From Thalassobaculum_A sp040219215 (GTDB lineage Bacteria; Pseudomonadota; Alphaproteobacteria; Thalassobaculales; Thalassobaculaceae): 64,000 nt of DNA. Position numbers and translations under genes: made by a program. Where the stretch lies: contig NZ_JAVJSX010000007.1 of the NCBI RefSeq assembly GCF_040219215.1, positions 297,355 through 361,354 on the forward strand. The letters are read 5' to 3'. This document shows positions 17,721-26,151 of this stretch, piece by piece. Within the stretch, counting starts at the first letter, position 1, and the number at the start of each line of letters is the position of its first letter. The notes under the pieces are model-generated. The model saw only the letters and a program-made list of their open reading frames with translations. It ran no database searches and was not told where the DNA came from.

Positions 17721-18185
17721 ATGGCCGAGATACCGATCCGTTGCTTCGCCGTGTCGGTGGTCGTCATGCGGTTCGAGAAGGGTGAGGCGCAGGTTCTGCT
17801 CCTGCGTCGCACCCAGACGCTGGCTGGCGAGTGGTGCCAGGTCGCGGGAAAGATCGAGGATGGCGAGACGGCTTGGCAGGCGGCACTTCGTGAAGTGCGG
17901 GAAGAGACAGGCCTGGAGTGCGCCCGGCTCTACTCGGCCGATATCTGCGAGCAGTTCTACGAGGCGGAGCGGGACGCGATCAGCATGCTGCCGGTCTTCG
18001 TCTGTATCGCCCATGTGGCCGACGTGGTCCTGAACCATGAGCATAGCGAGTTCCGCTGGGTCGACTTCGACGGCGCGTTGGCGATGGTTCCGTTCGCGGG
18101 TCAGCGCCACGTCCTCCGCCACATCCGCACGGAGTTCGTCGATCGCGAACCGGTCCGGCACCTGCTGATCCACGCGCTGCGGTAA
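17721..18185 (+). CDS. NUDIX hydrolase
   Basis: A 154-residue single-domain NUDIX protein. The Nudix box, G-x5-E-x7-REVxEETG, is seen as GKIEDGETAWQAALREVREETGLE, so it should hydrolyse a nucleoside diphosphate linked to another group. GGAGGA precedes the ATG. Wobble positions are noticeably less GC-biased than in zapE or ptsI on either side, a hint of more recent arrival. It follows zapE by 17 bases and is convergent with the EI gene. The substrate is unknown; dATP or dihydroneopterin triphosphate types are possible. Confidence 0.9.
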   Translation: MAEIPIRCFAVSVVVMRFEKGEAQVLLLRRTQTLAGEWCQVAGKIEDGETAWQAALREVREETGLECARLYSADICEQFYEAERDAISMLPVFVCIAHVADVVLNHEHSEFRWVDFDGALAMVPFAGQRHVLRHIRTEFVDREPVRHLLIHALR

Positions 18186-18197
18186 TCGCAGGGGACG

Positions 18198-19976
18198 TCA
18201 GAGCCCCTCGTTGAAGTCGTCCAGCAGGGTGGCGATCCGGGTCTCGTCGGCCTGGTCCATGATGGCGCGGGCGCGCTGGGTGGCCGGGCCGGCGGCCAGC
18301 CGGCGGATGCGCTGCTTGACCCGCGGCAGGGCGGTGGCGGCCATCGACAGCTCGCGTACCCCGAGCCCGACCAGCAGGGGCGCGTAGCGCGGGTCGCCGG
18401 CGATCTCGCCGCAGACGCTGACCGGGATGCCGTTGCGCAGGGCGGCCTCGACGGTGAACTGGATCAGCCGCAGCAGGGCCGGGTGCAGCGGGTTGTAGAG
18501 GTCGGCCACCTGCTCGTCGCCGCGGTCGATGGCGAGCGTGTACATGGTCAGGTCGTTGGTCCCGAGCGCCATGAAGTCGCATTCGCGGGCCAGCGCGTCG
18601 GCGGTCAGCGCCGCCCCCGGCACCTCGATCATGATGCCGACCGGCGGTATCGGCCTGGCGATCCGGGCCTTGCGGCGCTTCAGCCGGGACACCACCCGGG
18701 CCAGGATGGCGCGCACCGCCCGCACCTGGCTGATCGACGAGATCATCGGCAGCAGGATGCGCACGGGGCCGTGCGCCCCGGCCCGCAGGATTGCCGAGAG
18801 CTGGGTCTCCAGCAGCTTCGGCTCCTTGAGCGCCAGCCGGATCGCGCGCAGGCCGAGCGCGGGGTTGGCGGATTCCGCGATGCGCTCGCCGAGCGCCGTC
18901 GCCAGCTTCTCGCCGCCGACGTCCAGGGTGCGGATCGTGACCGGCCGGCCCTGCATCGACTCGACTACCTGGCGGAGCGCGGCGTACTGCTCGTCCTCGG
19001 TCGGCAGGTCCGGGCGGTTCATGAACAGGAACTCGGTGCGCAGCAGGCCGATACCCTCGGCCCCGCCCTGGTGGGCGTTCTCCAGGTCGCGCGGCAGCTC
19101 CAGGTTGGCCTGCAGGGCGATGCGGACGCCGTCGGTGGTGGTCGCCGGCATCGCCCGCAGCCGGGCCAGCTGGCGCTCCAGGCGCTTGCGGGCCTCGGCC
19201 TTGCGCCGGTACTCGGCCAGGGTGTCGGCGTCGGGGTCGACGATGATCCGGCCGGCCTCGCCGTCGACGATCAGCCGGACGCCCGGGCGCACCCGCGCAG
19301 ACACCGCCGGCACCCCCAGCACCGCCGGGATCCCCATGGAGCGCGCCATGATCGCGGTGTGGCTGTCGGCGCCGCCGAGCGCCGTGGCGAAGCCGCCGAC
19401 CAGGGCCGGGTCCATCAGCGCGGTGTCGGCCGGGCTGAGCTCCTCGGCCACCACGATGGTGCCGGGGGTCAGCAGCGCGAAGGCGTGATAGGGCGTCGCG
19501 GTCAGGTGCCGCAGGATGCGGTCGCCGACCTCCCGGATGTCCTGGCCGCGCGAGGCCAGATAGGCGTCGCCGACCGCCTCCAGGCCGCGCACCAGCTCGC
19601 CGACGACCGCCTGCACGGCGGCCTCGGCATTGACCGACCGGGTCCGGATCGCGGACTCGACGCCGCCGGCCAGCCGGCTGGAATCCAGCATCGCGGCGTG
19701 GGCGTCGAGCAGCGGGCCGAGTTCCTCCAGCACCGACACCGGCAGCGCCTCGGCCTTGCGGCGCAGCTTGCGGATCTGCCGGCGCGCCTTGGCGAGCGCG
19801 GCCTTGAAGCGGTCGACCTCGGCCTCCAGGGCGTGCGCCTCGACCGTGAACTCCGGCACCTGGGCGATGCCGCCCTCCAGCACATAGGCCGGCCCGATGG
19901 CGATGCCGCCGGACACCCCGATGCCTTCGAACGAAGTCGGCCGGGCGGGCCGGCGGGTGGTGGTGCTAGTCTTCAT
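18198..19976 (-). CDS. ptsI: PTS Enzyme I (PEP-protein phosphotransferase)
   Basis: Takes phosphate from PEP and passes it to HPr. The 592-residue protein has the EI N-domain with active-site His206 in GGADSHTAIMARSMGIPAV, and the PEP-binding TIM barrel with GLLRTEFLFM and the C-terminal MALGTNDLTMY and SVCGEIAGDP segments. It begins 11 bases inside ptsH. It lacks the N-terminal GAF domain of the EI-Ntr protein PtsP, common in alphaproteobacteria, and has the length of ordinary EI. No sugar permease is nearby, so a regulatory PTS is likely. Confidence 0.94.
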   Translation of the reverse strand: MKTSTTTRRPARPTSFEGIGVSGGIAIGPAYVLEGGIAQVPEFTVEAHALEAEVDRFKAALAKARRQIRKLRRKAEALPVSVLEELGPLLDAHAAMLDSSRLAGGVESAIRTRSVNAEAAVQAVVGELVRGLEAVGDAYLASRGQDIREVGDRILRHLTATPYHAFALLTPGTIVVAEELSPADTALMDPALVGGFATALGGADSHTAIMARSMGIPAVLGVPAVSARVRPGVRLIVDGEAGRIIVDPDADTLAEYRRKAEARKRLERQLARLRAMPATTTDGVRIALQANLELPRDLENAHQGGAEGIGLLRTEFLFMNRPDLPTEDEQYAALRQVVESMQGRPVTIRTLDVGGEKLATALGERIAESANPALGLRAIRLALKEPKLLETQLSAILRAGAHGPVRILLPMISSISQVRAVRAILARVVSRLKRRKARIARPIPPVGIMIEVPGAALTADALARECDFMALGTNDLTMYTLAIDRGDEQVADLYNPLHPALLRLIQFTVEAALRNGIPVSVCGEIAGDPRYAPLLVGLGVRELSMAATALPRVKQRIRRLAAGPATQRARAIMDQADETRIATLLDDFNEGL

Positions 19977-20235
19977 CGAACTTGCCGTCGACCAGCGCGG
20001 CGATCGCCGCCACGGCCGCCTCGGCCTGCCTCCCGTCGGCGGTCACCTCGATCGAGCTGCCGGGCGCCGCCGCCAGCATCATCAGGCCCATTATCGAGCG
20101 GCCCGACACCGCCTGACCGTCCTTGTGTACCGTGACCTCGGCATCGAACGAGCCGGCGCACTGCACGAACTTGGCCGCGGCCCGGGCGTGCAGGCCGCGC
20201 TTGTTGGTGATCAGCAGAACCCGACGCGCCGTCAT
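19966..20235 (-). CDS. ptsH: Phosphocarrier protein HPr
   Basis: An 89-residue phosphocarrier with the catalytic His16 in RGLHARAAAKF and the regulatory Ser47 in SGRSIMGLMML, the site phosphorylated by HPr kinase in relatives. It receives phosphate from EI (next gene, overlapping) and passes it to the EIIA encoded just upstream. In alphaproteobacteria HPr phosphorylation state controls carbon responses rather than sugar import. Both phosphosites are intact, matching the presence of hprK in the same operon. Confidence 0.95.
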   Translation of the reverse strand: MTARRVLLITNKRGLHARAAAKFVQCAGSFDAEVTVHKDGQAVSGRSIMGLMMLAAAPGSSIEVTADGRQAEAAVAAIAALVDGKFDED

Positions 20236-20286
20236 CGGCGCCGTTCCGCGGCTGGCGGGCCGCTACGCCCGGCGATGTCCGTCATC

Positions 20287-20727
20287 TCACCGTCCCGTGC
20301 CGCCGAGGACCTCGGAGGCGATCGAGATGTATTTGCGGCCGGCGTCGCGGGCGGCGGCGGCGGCCTCGGCCAGGCTGCCGCCGATCCGGGCGCTCGCCAG
20401 CTTGATCAGCATCGGCAGGTTGACGCCGGCGATCACCTCGACGCCGGGCCGGTCCAGGATCGAGATCGCCAGGTTCGACGGGGTGCCGCCGAACATGTCG
20501 GTCAGGACCACCACTCCGCGCCCGGCGTCCATGGCGTCGACCCGCTCCAGGATCTCGCGCCGGCGCTGCTCCATGTCGTCGTCCGGTCCGATGCAGACGG
20601 TGGCGATCGCCGTCTGCGGGCCCACCACGTGCTCCATGACCTGCCTGAGCTCCTCGGCGAGCCGGCCGTGCGTCACCAGCACCAGGCCGATCACCGGGTC
20701 CCCCGCCCCGGCGTCAGTCATTCCCAT
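20287..20727 (-). CDS. PTS EIIA component, mannose family
   Basis: A 146-residue EIIA(Man)-fold protein with the phosphorylated histidine at His20 in LVLVTHGRLAEELRQ and the family segments VVLTDMFGGTPSN and VIAGVNLPMLIKLAS. No EIIB, EIIC or EIID genes are near, so it is the regulatory EIIA (PtsM/ManX type) of the alphaproteobacterial PTS. It starts 6 bases after the rapZ stop. An ATG two codons inside is a possible alternative start. Confidence 0.93.
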   Translation of the reverse strand: MGMTDAGAGDPVIGLVLVTHGRLAEELRQVMEHVVGPQTAIATVCIGPDDDMEQRRREILERVDAMDAGRGVVVLTDMFGGTPSNLAISILDRPGVEVIAGVNLPMLIKLASARIGGSLAEAAAAARDAGRKYISIASEVLGGTGR

Positions 20728-20732
20728 GATCG

Positions 20733-21689
20733 TCAGCCATGCCGCGCCTCATCAGTCGGCTGCTCCCCCTCGCCTGCCGCTGCCGGCAGGTCGCGATGCC
20801 TGAGCGTGACAGGAGTGCCGAGGCTCTTCAACCACGCCGCCAAGCGCTCGGCCGTGACCACCGAGCGGTGCTTGCCGCCGGTGCAGCCGACGGCGATCGT
20901 CAGATAGCTCTTGCCCTCGCGCTCGTAGCGCGGCAGCAGCGGCTGCAGCAGGGACTTCAGATGCCCCAGGAACGGCGCGAAGTCGGGGTCGCGGTCGACG
21001 TAGGCGGCGACTGCCGGATCCCGGCCGTCGCGCGGCCGCAGCTCGTCGACATAGTGCGGGTTCTCCAGGAACCGCACGTCGAACACCAGGTCGGCTTCGC
21101 GCGGCAGGCCGCCGCGAAAGGCGAAGGACAGGACGGTCACGGTCATGCGGCGGGCGCTGTCGACCGCCAGGGCCGCGACCAGGGTCTGCCGGAAGCCGGC
21201 GAGCGTCAGCGCCGTGGTGTCGATGACCACGTCGGCGGCCTCGCGCAGCGGCATCATCACGTCGCGTTCGATCCGGATGCCGTCGGCGACCGGCCGGTCG
21301 GTGGCCAGCGGGTGCCGGCGCCGGGTCTCGGTGAAGCGCCGGATCAGGACCGCGTCGTCGCAGTCGAGATACAGCACGCGCAGGTCGAGATCGGCCCGGG
21401 CCCGCATGGCGGCCAACTGGTCGAGCAGCAGGCGTTGGTCGAAGCCGCGGGTCCGCAGGTCGACGCCGACCGCCACCCGGGCCGTGCCGGACGGCCCGGC
21501 CCCATCGCGGCCGGGAGCCAGCAGCATCGGCAGCAGCGACAGCGGCAGGTTGTCCACCGCCTCGAAGCCCTCGTCCTCGAGGATCTTCAGGGTGGAGGTC
21601 CGGCCGGCGCCACTGAGTCCGGTGACCAGCACCACCAGGACGCGGTCGCCCGTCGGGCTCCGGTCCGGGCTTCGGTCCAGCGTCGTCAC
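20733..21689 (-). CDS. rapZ: RapZ-family P-loop nucleotide-binding protein
   Basis: A 318-residue protein of the RapZ/YvcJ family. The N-terminal kinase-like domain has Walker A GLSGAGRTS (about 24-32); the C-terminal domain has AVGCTGGKHRSVVTAERLA, the conserved RNA- and metabolite-binding region. In Enterobacteria RapZ directs RNase E to the GlmZ RNA and senses glucosamine-6-phosphate; in alphaproteobacteria its role is less known. Its place between hprK and EIIA is the usual arrangement. Confidence 0.94.
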   Translation of the reverse strand: MTTLDRSPDRSPTGDRVLVVLVTGLSGAGRTSTLKILEDEGFEAVDNLPLSLLPMLLAPGRDGAGPSGTARVAVGVDLRTRGFDQRLLLDQLAAMRARADLDLRVLYLDCDDAVLIRRFTETRRRHPLATDRPVADGIRIERDVMMPLREAADVVIDTTALTLAGFRQTLVAALAVDSARRMTVTVLSFAFRGGLPREADLVFDVRFLENPHYVDELRPRDGRDPAVAAYVDRDPDFAPFLGHLKSLLQPLLPRYEREGKSYLTIAVGCTGGKHRSVVTAERLAAWLKSLGTPVTLRHRDLPAAAGEGEQPTDEARHG

Positions 21690-21711
21690 AGTCGCCTCGT
21701 ACGGCGTCGGG

Positions 21712-22131
21712 TCATTCCTCGGTCACCATGCGCACGGCCAGCCTGACCTTGGCCGGCGTCGAGGCCTCGAAGGCGGTCAGCACGATCAGCGGGATCGACA
21801 CCCCGGCATGACTCCAGCGCCCGGGTTCCGGCAGCCGCGGGACCTGTTCCGGCGGCACCAGATCGACCACCAGCACCAGGGGGGCCCGCGCCACCCCGGC
21901 GATGGTGACGATGCCGATACCGCGGACCTCCAGGCGGTTGCGCAGCGCCTCCGGGGCCCGCGCCACCAGCCGGTCGCCTTCGCGGACCAGTTCGGTGCGA
22001 TCATCCGACACCAGCCCGGCGCCGGCGTCGATCAGGCGCAGTGCGACATCCGACTTGCCGGCGCCCGACGGTCCGCGCAGCAGCACAGCCCGGCCGTCGA
22101 TCGCCACCGTGGTTCCCCAGATCGTCTCCAT
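21712..22131 (-). CDS. hprK: HPr kinase/phosphorylase, short alphaproteobacterial form
   Basis: A 139-residue protein holding only the catalytic C-terminal domain of HPr kinase: the P-loop is GPSGAGKS (20-27), followed by LRLIDAGAGLVSDDRTEL and the signature-like EVRGIGIVTI. The N-terminal domain of Gram-positive HprK is missing, as is typical in alphaproteobacteria. I chose METIWGTTVAIDG as the start; a longer frame begins at 22173 inside the upstream kinase gene. It should phosphorylate Ser47 of the HPr encoded three genes downstream. It lies 31 bases after the hybrid kinase gene. Confidence 0.93.
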   Translation of the reverse strand: METIWGTTVAIDGRAVLLRGPSGAGKSDVALRLIDAGAGLVSDDRTELVREGDRLVARAPEALRNRLEVRGIGIVTIAGVARAPLVLVVDLVPPEQVPRLPEPGRWSHAGVSIPLIVLTAFEASTPAKVRLAVRMVTEE

Positions 22132-22162
22132 GGCAGGCAGAATGGCCGCCGGGCGCTGCCTG

Positions 22163-24289
22163 TCAACGGCCATTCCCGCCGGTGGAAGCGGTCGCTCCCT
22201 GAACGGCGCGCCGCCCGGTGTCCGTCACGTCCTCGATCAGCGCGCCCAGCGCCTCGGCGTTGGATCGCCCGGAGGCGGCGACCAGCCGGCGTGACCGTTC
22301 GGCCAGTGCCGGGAACCCGACGTTCTCGGCGGCCGAAACCAGGCTGACCGCCAGCGACCGCATGGCGTCGCGTTCGTCCCTGTCGACCTTGGTCAACCGG
22401 TCCAGCAGTTCGCCGATCCGCTCGACGTTCTCGTCGCCGACCGGCTCCCCGGACCGGTTGTCGGCCGTGCTCTGGCCGGCGTTCCCGGCCGCCGGCGCGA
22501 CAACGGCCGCAGCCGCACCGCTGCCCCTGCCGGTCCCTCCGCCCCAGCGATCCAGCATCGCCTGCAGTTTGGCCCGCTCCAGCGGCTTGGTCAGGAAGTC
22601 GTTCATGCCGGCATCGAGGCAGGCCTTGAGATCCTCGCGCGAGGCGTAGGCGGTCAGGGCGATGATCGGCGTCGCGGCGACGGCGCCACCCATCGCCCGG
22701 ATCGCCCGGGTGGCGGCCAGCCCGTCCATCACCGGCATCTGGACGTCCATCAGGACGATGTCGAAGTTCGACCCGGCCACCGCGTCGACCGCGTGCTGGC
22801 CGTCGGACACCACGTGGACCGAGTGCTGCGCCTGTTCCAGCGTGGCCTGGATCATCTCGGCGTTCAGCGCGACGTCCTCGGCCACCAGGACGCGCAGGGA
22901 CCGGCTCGCCCGGTCGACCTTTGCCCTGTCGTCACCCGGCCGGACCGGGGGAGCGGTCGCTACGCCGGCCGGAATCCGGACCGTCACCGTGGTGCCCTCG
23001 CGGGGCGTGCTCTCCAGCGCCAGGTCGCCGCCCATGGCCTCCACCAGCATGCGGCTGATCACCAGGCCGAGGCCGGTCCCGCCGCGGCCGATGTGGTCGC
23101 CCTGGGCGAACGGGCTGAACAGCCGGGTGCGCTCGTCGCCGGTCATCCCGATGCCGGTGTCGGCGACGACGACGACCAGCTCGCCGGACCCGGCTGCGGG
23201 CCCCGGCTCGTAGCTCAGCGCGACCGTGACACCGCCGGTATCGGTGAACTTGACGGCATTGCCCAGCAGGTTCAGCAGCACCTGCCGCAGCCGGATCGGG
23301 TCGGCCTCGACGGCGGCCGGCAGCGTGTCGGCGAGATCGAGGGTGCAGGCCAGGCCCTTGGCCTCGAACTGCGGCAGCAGCAGCGTCCGGCAGCTCTCGA
23401 CCAGTGTCGCCGGGTCGACCGGCTGTGGCTCGAGCAGGACGTTGCCGGCATCGATCTTCGCGAAGTCCAGGATGTCGTCGATGATCCGCAGCAGCCCCTG
23501 GGCGGCTTCGCGGATCTGTTCGGCGCAGCGGCGCTGGAAGGTGTCGAGGCTGGAGTCGCGCAACAGGTCGACGAAGCCGACCACGGCGTTCATCGGGGTG
23601 CGGATCTCATGGCTCATCGACGCCAGGAACCGGGTCTTCGCCTCGGTGGCGGAGCGAGTCCGCGCCTCGGTCTCCCGCAGGTCGTCCTCCAGGACCCGCC
23701 GGCGCCGGTCCTGCTCGAGCAGCGTGCCCAGGACCAGCACGCCGATCACGTTGCCGGACAGCAACAGCCACCAGGCCTGTTTCAGGACGGAAACCCCGGT
23801 CTGCCATTCCGGATAGACGAAGAAGGAGGGCAGGACGCACACCGTGCCGAGCAGCGCAAACCCGAGAAACCACGCCGTATCCGGGCGCCGCCGGCTTCGC
23901 GTCAGGTAGTGCCGGGCCGCCAGGCCGACCGCCGCATAGATCGCGAAGCCGAGCACGCCGCCAGGGGCACCGGCGCCGCCCACCCAGGCCCGGGTGGCCG
24001 ATCCCATGAGGGCGGTCACGACCGCGGCAACCGGCCCGCCGTAGATGCCGGCCAGCATCGCCGGGCCGCCGCGCGCGTCGAAGGTGGCACCGGGCGACAG
24101 GGTCACCGGGTCGAGCATGACGAAGGAAGCGGTGGTCCCGAACACCAGGCCCATCAGCGTCGACCGCCGCCAGCCGGCGGAATCCGTCATCCGGCCCGGC
24201 TGCAGCATCGAGATGCCGATCGCCACCAGGGCCAGAAGCCCCAGGTTGTGCAGTATCGAGACCGCCGATGTTGCCGACGCGCCCAGCAT
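22163..24289 (-). CDS. Membrane hybrid histidine kinase (5TMR-LYT type sensor)
   Basis: A 708-residue sensor. Residues about 1-180 form 5-6 membrane helices resembling the 5TMR-LYT sensor (conserved PGATFDARGGPAMLAGIYGGP). The HisKA domain follows with His227 in SHEIRTPMN, then HATPase with GTGLGLVISRML and a receiver with Asp515 in VLMDVQMPVMDG. The last 100 residues are helical like an Hpt domain, but I see no HxxKG motif, so it may be degenerate. GGAGGGGG precedes ATG 24289. It sits between chvG and hprK, an unusual position for that operon. Confidence 0.92.
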   Translation of the reverse strand: MLGASATSAVSILHNLGLLALVAIGISMLQPGRMTDSAGWRRSTLMGLVFGTTASFVMLDPVTLSPGATFDARGGPAMLAGIYGGPVAAVVTALMGSATRAWVGGAGAPGGVLGFAIYAAVGLAARHYLTRSRRRPDTAWFLGFALLGTVCVLPSFFVYPEWQTGVSVLKQAWWLLLSGNVIGVLVLGTLLEQDRRRRVLEDDLRETEARTRSATEAKTRFLASMSHEIRTPMNAVVGFVDLLRDSSLDTFQRRCAEQIREAAQGLLRIIDDILDFAKIDAGNVLLEPQPVDPATLVESCRTLLLPQFEAKGLACTLDLADTLPAAVEADPIRLRQVLLNLLGNAVKFTDTGGVTVALSYEPGPAAGSGELVVVVADTGIGMTGDERTRLFSPFAQGDHIGRGGTGLGLVISRMLVEAMGGDLALESTPREGTTVTVRIPAGVATAPPVRPGDDRAKVDRASRSLRVLVAEDVALNAEMIQATLEQAQHSVHVVSDGQHAVDAVAGSNFDIVLMDVQMPVMDGLAATRAIRAMGGAVAATPIIALTAYASREDLKACLDAGMNDFLTKPLERAKLQAMLDRWGGGTGRGSGAAAAVVAPAAGNAGQSTADNRSGEPVGDENVERIGELLDRLTKVDRDERDAMRSLAVSLVSAAENVGFPALAERSRRLVAASGRSNAEALGALIEDVTDTGRRAVQGATASTGGNGR

Positions 24290-24336
24290 GGCAGGCTTGC
24301 TCCCCCTCCAAGAGGCGCACCCTGGTCCGCTCCTCG

Positions 24337-24351
24337 TTAATGTTCCGTTAG
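24337..24351. promoter_or_regulatory. Possible CtrA-type site upstream of the hybrid kinase
   Basis: TTAATGTTCCGTTAG matches TTAA-N7-TTAA, the CtrA consensus, except for the last base. It lies 48 bp before the hybrid kinase start and overlaps the chvG stop codon. One short match of this kind can occur by chance. Confidence 0.3.
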
Positions 24352-26114
24352 CGTGCGGGCGATGCCAGGGGCAGCCGTAGCACGAAGCGCGCACCGAGCA
24401 CACTGCCCTGGGCCGATCGGCGGTTCTCGGCCCGGATCGTTCCGCCATGCGCCTCGACGATCTGCTTGGAGATCGACAGGCCCAGCCCGGAGTGGGTTCC
24501 GAACTTCTCGCCTTCCGGGCGTTCCGAATAGAACCGGTCGAACACCGCCTGGAGCTTGCCCTCGGGCAGGCCCGGGCCGTCGTCCTCGACGCTGATCGCA
24601 AGCTGGTCGCCCTCGCGCCGGGCGCGCAGCCGGATGGCGCCGTCGGGCGGCGAGAAGCTGCGGGCGTTCTCGATCAGGTTGCGCAGGACCTGGACCAGAC
24701 GGCCCTCCTGGCCGGCCACCACCAGGGCGTCGGCGTCCTCCACCTCGGCCAGCACCGGCGGCCCGCCGCGCTCCTCCGCGGTCGCGGCATAGACCTCGGC
24801 CAGCGCCGAGAGCATCCGTCCGACGTCGACCGCGCTGCGGTCCTCGCGCGACAGCTCGGCATCGACCCGCGAGGCGTCCGAGATGTCCGAGATCAGGCGA
24901 TTCAGACGGGCGACGTCGTCCACGATCACGGTCATCAGGCGCTGCCGGCGCTCCGGGTCGTCGACCCGGGTGGCGGTCTCGACCGCGCTGCGCAGCGAGG
25001 TGAGCGGGTTCTTGATCTCGTGGGCGACGTCGGCGGCGAACCGCTCGATGGCGTCCATGCGCGCCCACAAATCCTCGGTCATCGCCTTCAGCGAGCGCGA
25101 CAGGTCGCCGATCTCGTCGCCGCGGCGACCGAAGTCGGGGATCGTCTGACGCCGGCTGTGGCTGGCCCGCACCGCCTCGGCGGCGCTCGCCAGCCGTTGG
25201 ATCGGCCGGGTGATGGTGCCGGCCAGGTAGAGCGACAGCAGGATGGTGATGGCCAGCGTCACCGCGAACATGCCGAGGATCTCGAACCGGACCTCGCGCA
25301 CCGCGGTGTCGATGTCCTCGCCCTCGACCGACAGCATCAGCGCGCCCAGCACCTGCTTGTAGCGCTGCACCGGCACCGCGACCGACAGGAACAGGCCACC
25401 GGCCTCGGTGCCCCGCACCTTGCGGGTGACGGTGCCGCCGAGCGCCAGCTGGACGTCCTCGAACAGCGCCGCCGGCCCGGTGGTCTCGTTCCAGATCGGC
25501 AGTTCGGAGCGGCGCGGCAGCCAGTTCACGATGCGCTCGTAGAGCCGGTTGGCGAAGCGCTGCAGCGGGTCCGGCTCCGGCGGCGGCAGCGGCTGGATCC
25601 GGACCGTGCCGCCGGGGCCGGTGAGCATCCGGCTGTCGGCGATCAGCCTCCCCTCGCTGCCGTAGATTCGGACGCGCGACGCCAGCACGCCCGACAGCAC
25701 CCGGACGATGCGCCGGACCCGCTCGGTGATGAGTCCCGGGTCGACGGTGGCGTCGCTGTCGACGGCCAGTTCGGCGACCGCCCGGGCCATCACCTCGGCC
25801 TGCCGGTCGAGGGCGTCGAGCTCGCCGCGGATCAGGCTGTTCTGGTAGCGGTCCAGATACAGCACGCCGATGAAAAGGATCGCCACCGACAACAGGTTGA
25901 TCGCCAGGATCCGGATGGTCAGCCCGGAGACCCGGAAGCCGAACTTGCGGCGGGCCGCCTTCAGCCGCCGGATCGGCCGGCGGGCGATCGGCGTCGCGCT
26001 CAGCGGCGACGTCTGCCGGGCGTTTGCCTCGCCGCTGGATGCATCCGTGTCCGGCGGATTCCGGGACGTCGGCGCGGGGTCGCGCTCCGCTCGCAGCGTG
26101 TCGGTCGCCGGCAC
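24348..26114 (-). CDS. chvG: Sensor histidine kinase ChvG
   Basis: Sensor partner of ChvI, responding in relatives to acid and envelope stress. The 588-residue protein has a cytoplasmic Arg-rich N-terminus, a membrane helix (ILAINLLSVAILFIGVLYL), a periplasmic sensor, a second helix, a HAMP region (ITRPIQRLASAAEAV), HisKA with His365 in DVAHEIKNPLTS and HATPase with HSGLGLSISKQIVEAHGG. The start is the GTG at 26114 with AAGGGGG seven bases upstream, just after the chvI stop; the frame extends further into chvI but that part reads as shadow. The family is well conserved in Rhizobiales and Rhodospirillales. Confidence 0.93.
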   Translation of the reverse strand: MPATDTLRAERDPAPTSRNPPDTDASSGEANARQTSPLSATPIARRPIRRLKAARRKFGFRVSGLTIRILAINLLSVAILFIGVLYLDRYQNSLIRGELDALDRQAEVMARAVAELAVDSDATVDPGLITERVRRIVRVLSGVLASRVRIYGSEGRLIADSRMLTGPGGTVRIQPLPPPEPDPLQRFANRLYERIVNWLPRRSELPIWNETTGPAALFEDVQLALGGTVTRKVRGTEAGGLFLSVAVPVQRYKQVLGALMLSVEGEDIDTAVREVRFEILGMFAVTLAITILLSLYLAGTITRPIQRLASAAEAVRASHSRRQTIPDFGRRGDEIGDLSRSLKAMTEDLWARMDAIERFAADVAHEIKNPLTSLRSAVETATRVDDPERRQRLMTVIVDDVARLNRLISDISDASRVDAELSREDRSAVDVGRMLSALAEVYAATAEERGGPPVLAEVEDADALVVAGQEGRLVQVLRNLIENARSFSPPDGAIRLRARREGDQLAISVEDDGPGLPEGKLQAVFDRFYSERPEGEKFGTHSGLGLSISKQIVEAHGGTIRAENRRSAQGSVLGARFVLRLPLASPAR

Positions 26115-26151
26115 CCGGTCACCCCCTTCGTCGCCGCATCCCGGCCGCCGC

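Noticed and set aside
19966..19976. Possible frameshift at the overlap of ptsH and ptsI
   Set aside because: Both proteins are complete at the expected length; an 11-base overlap is normal coupling.
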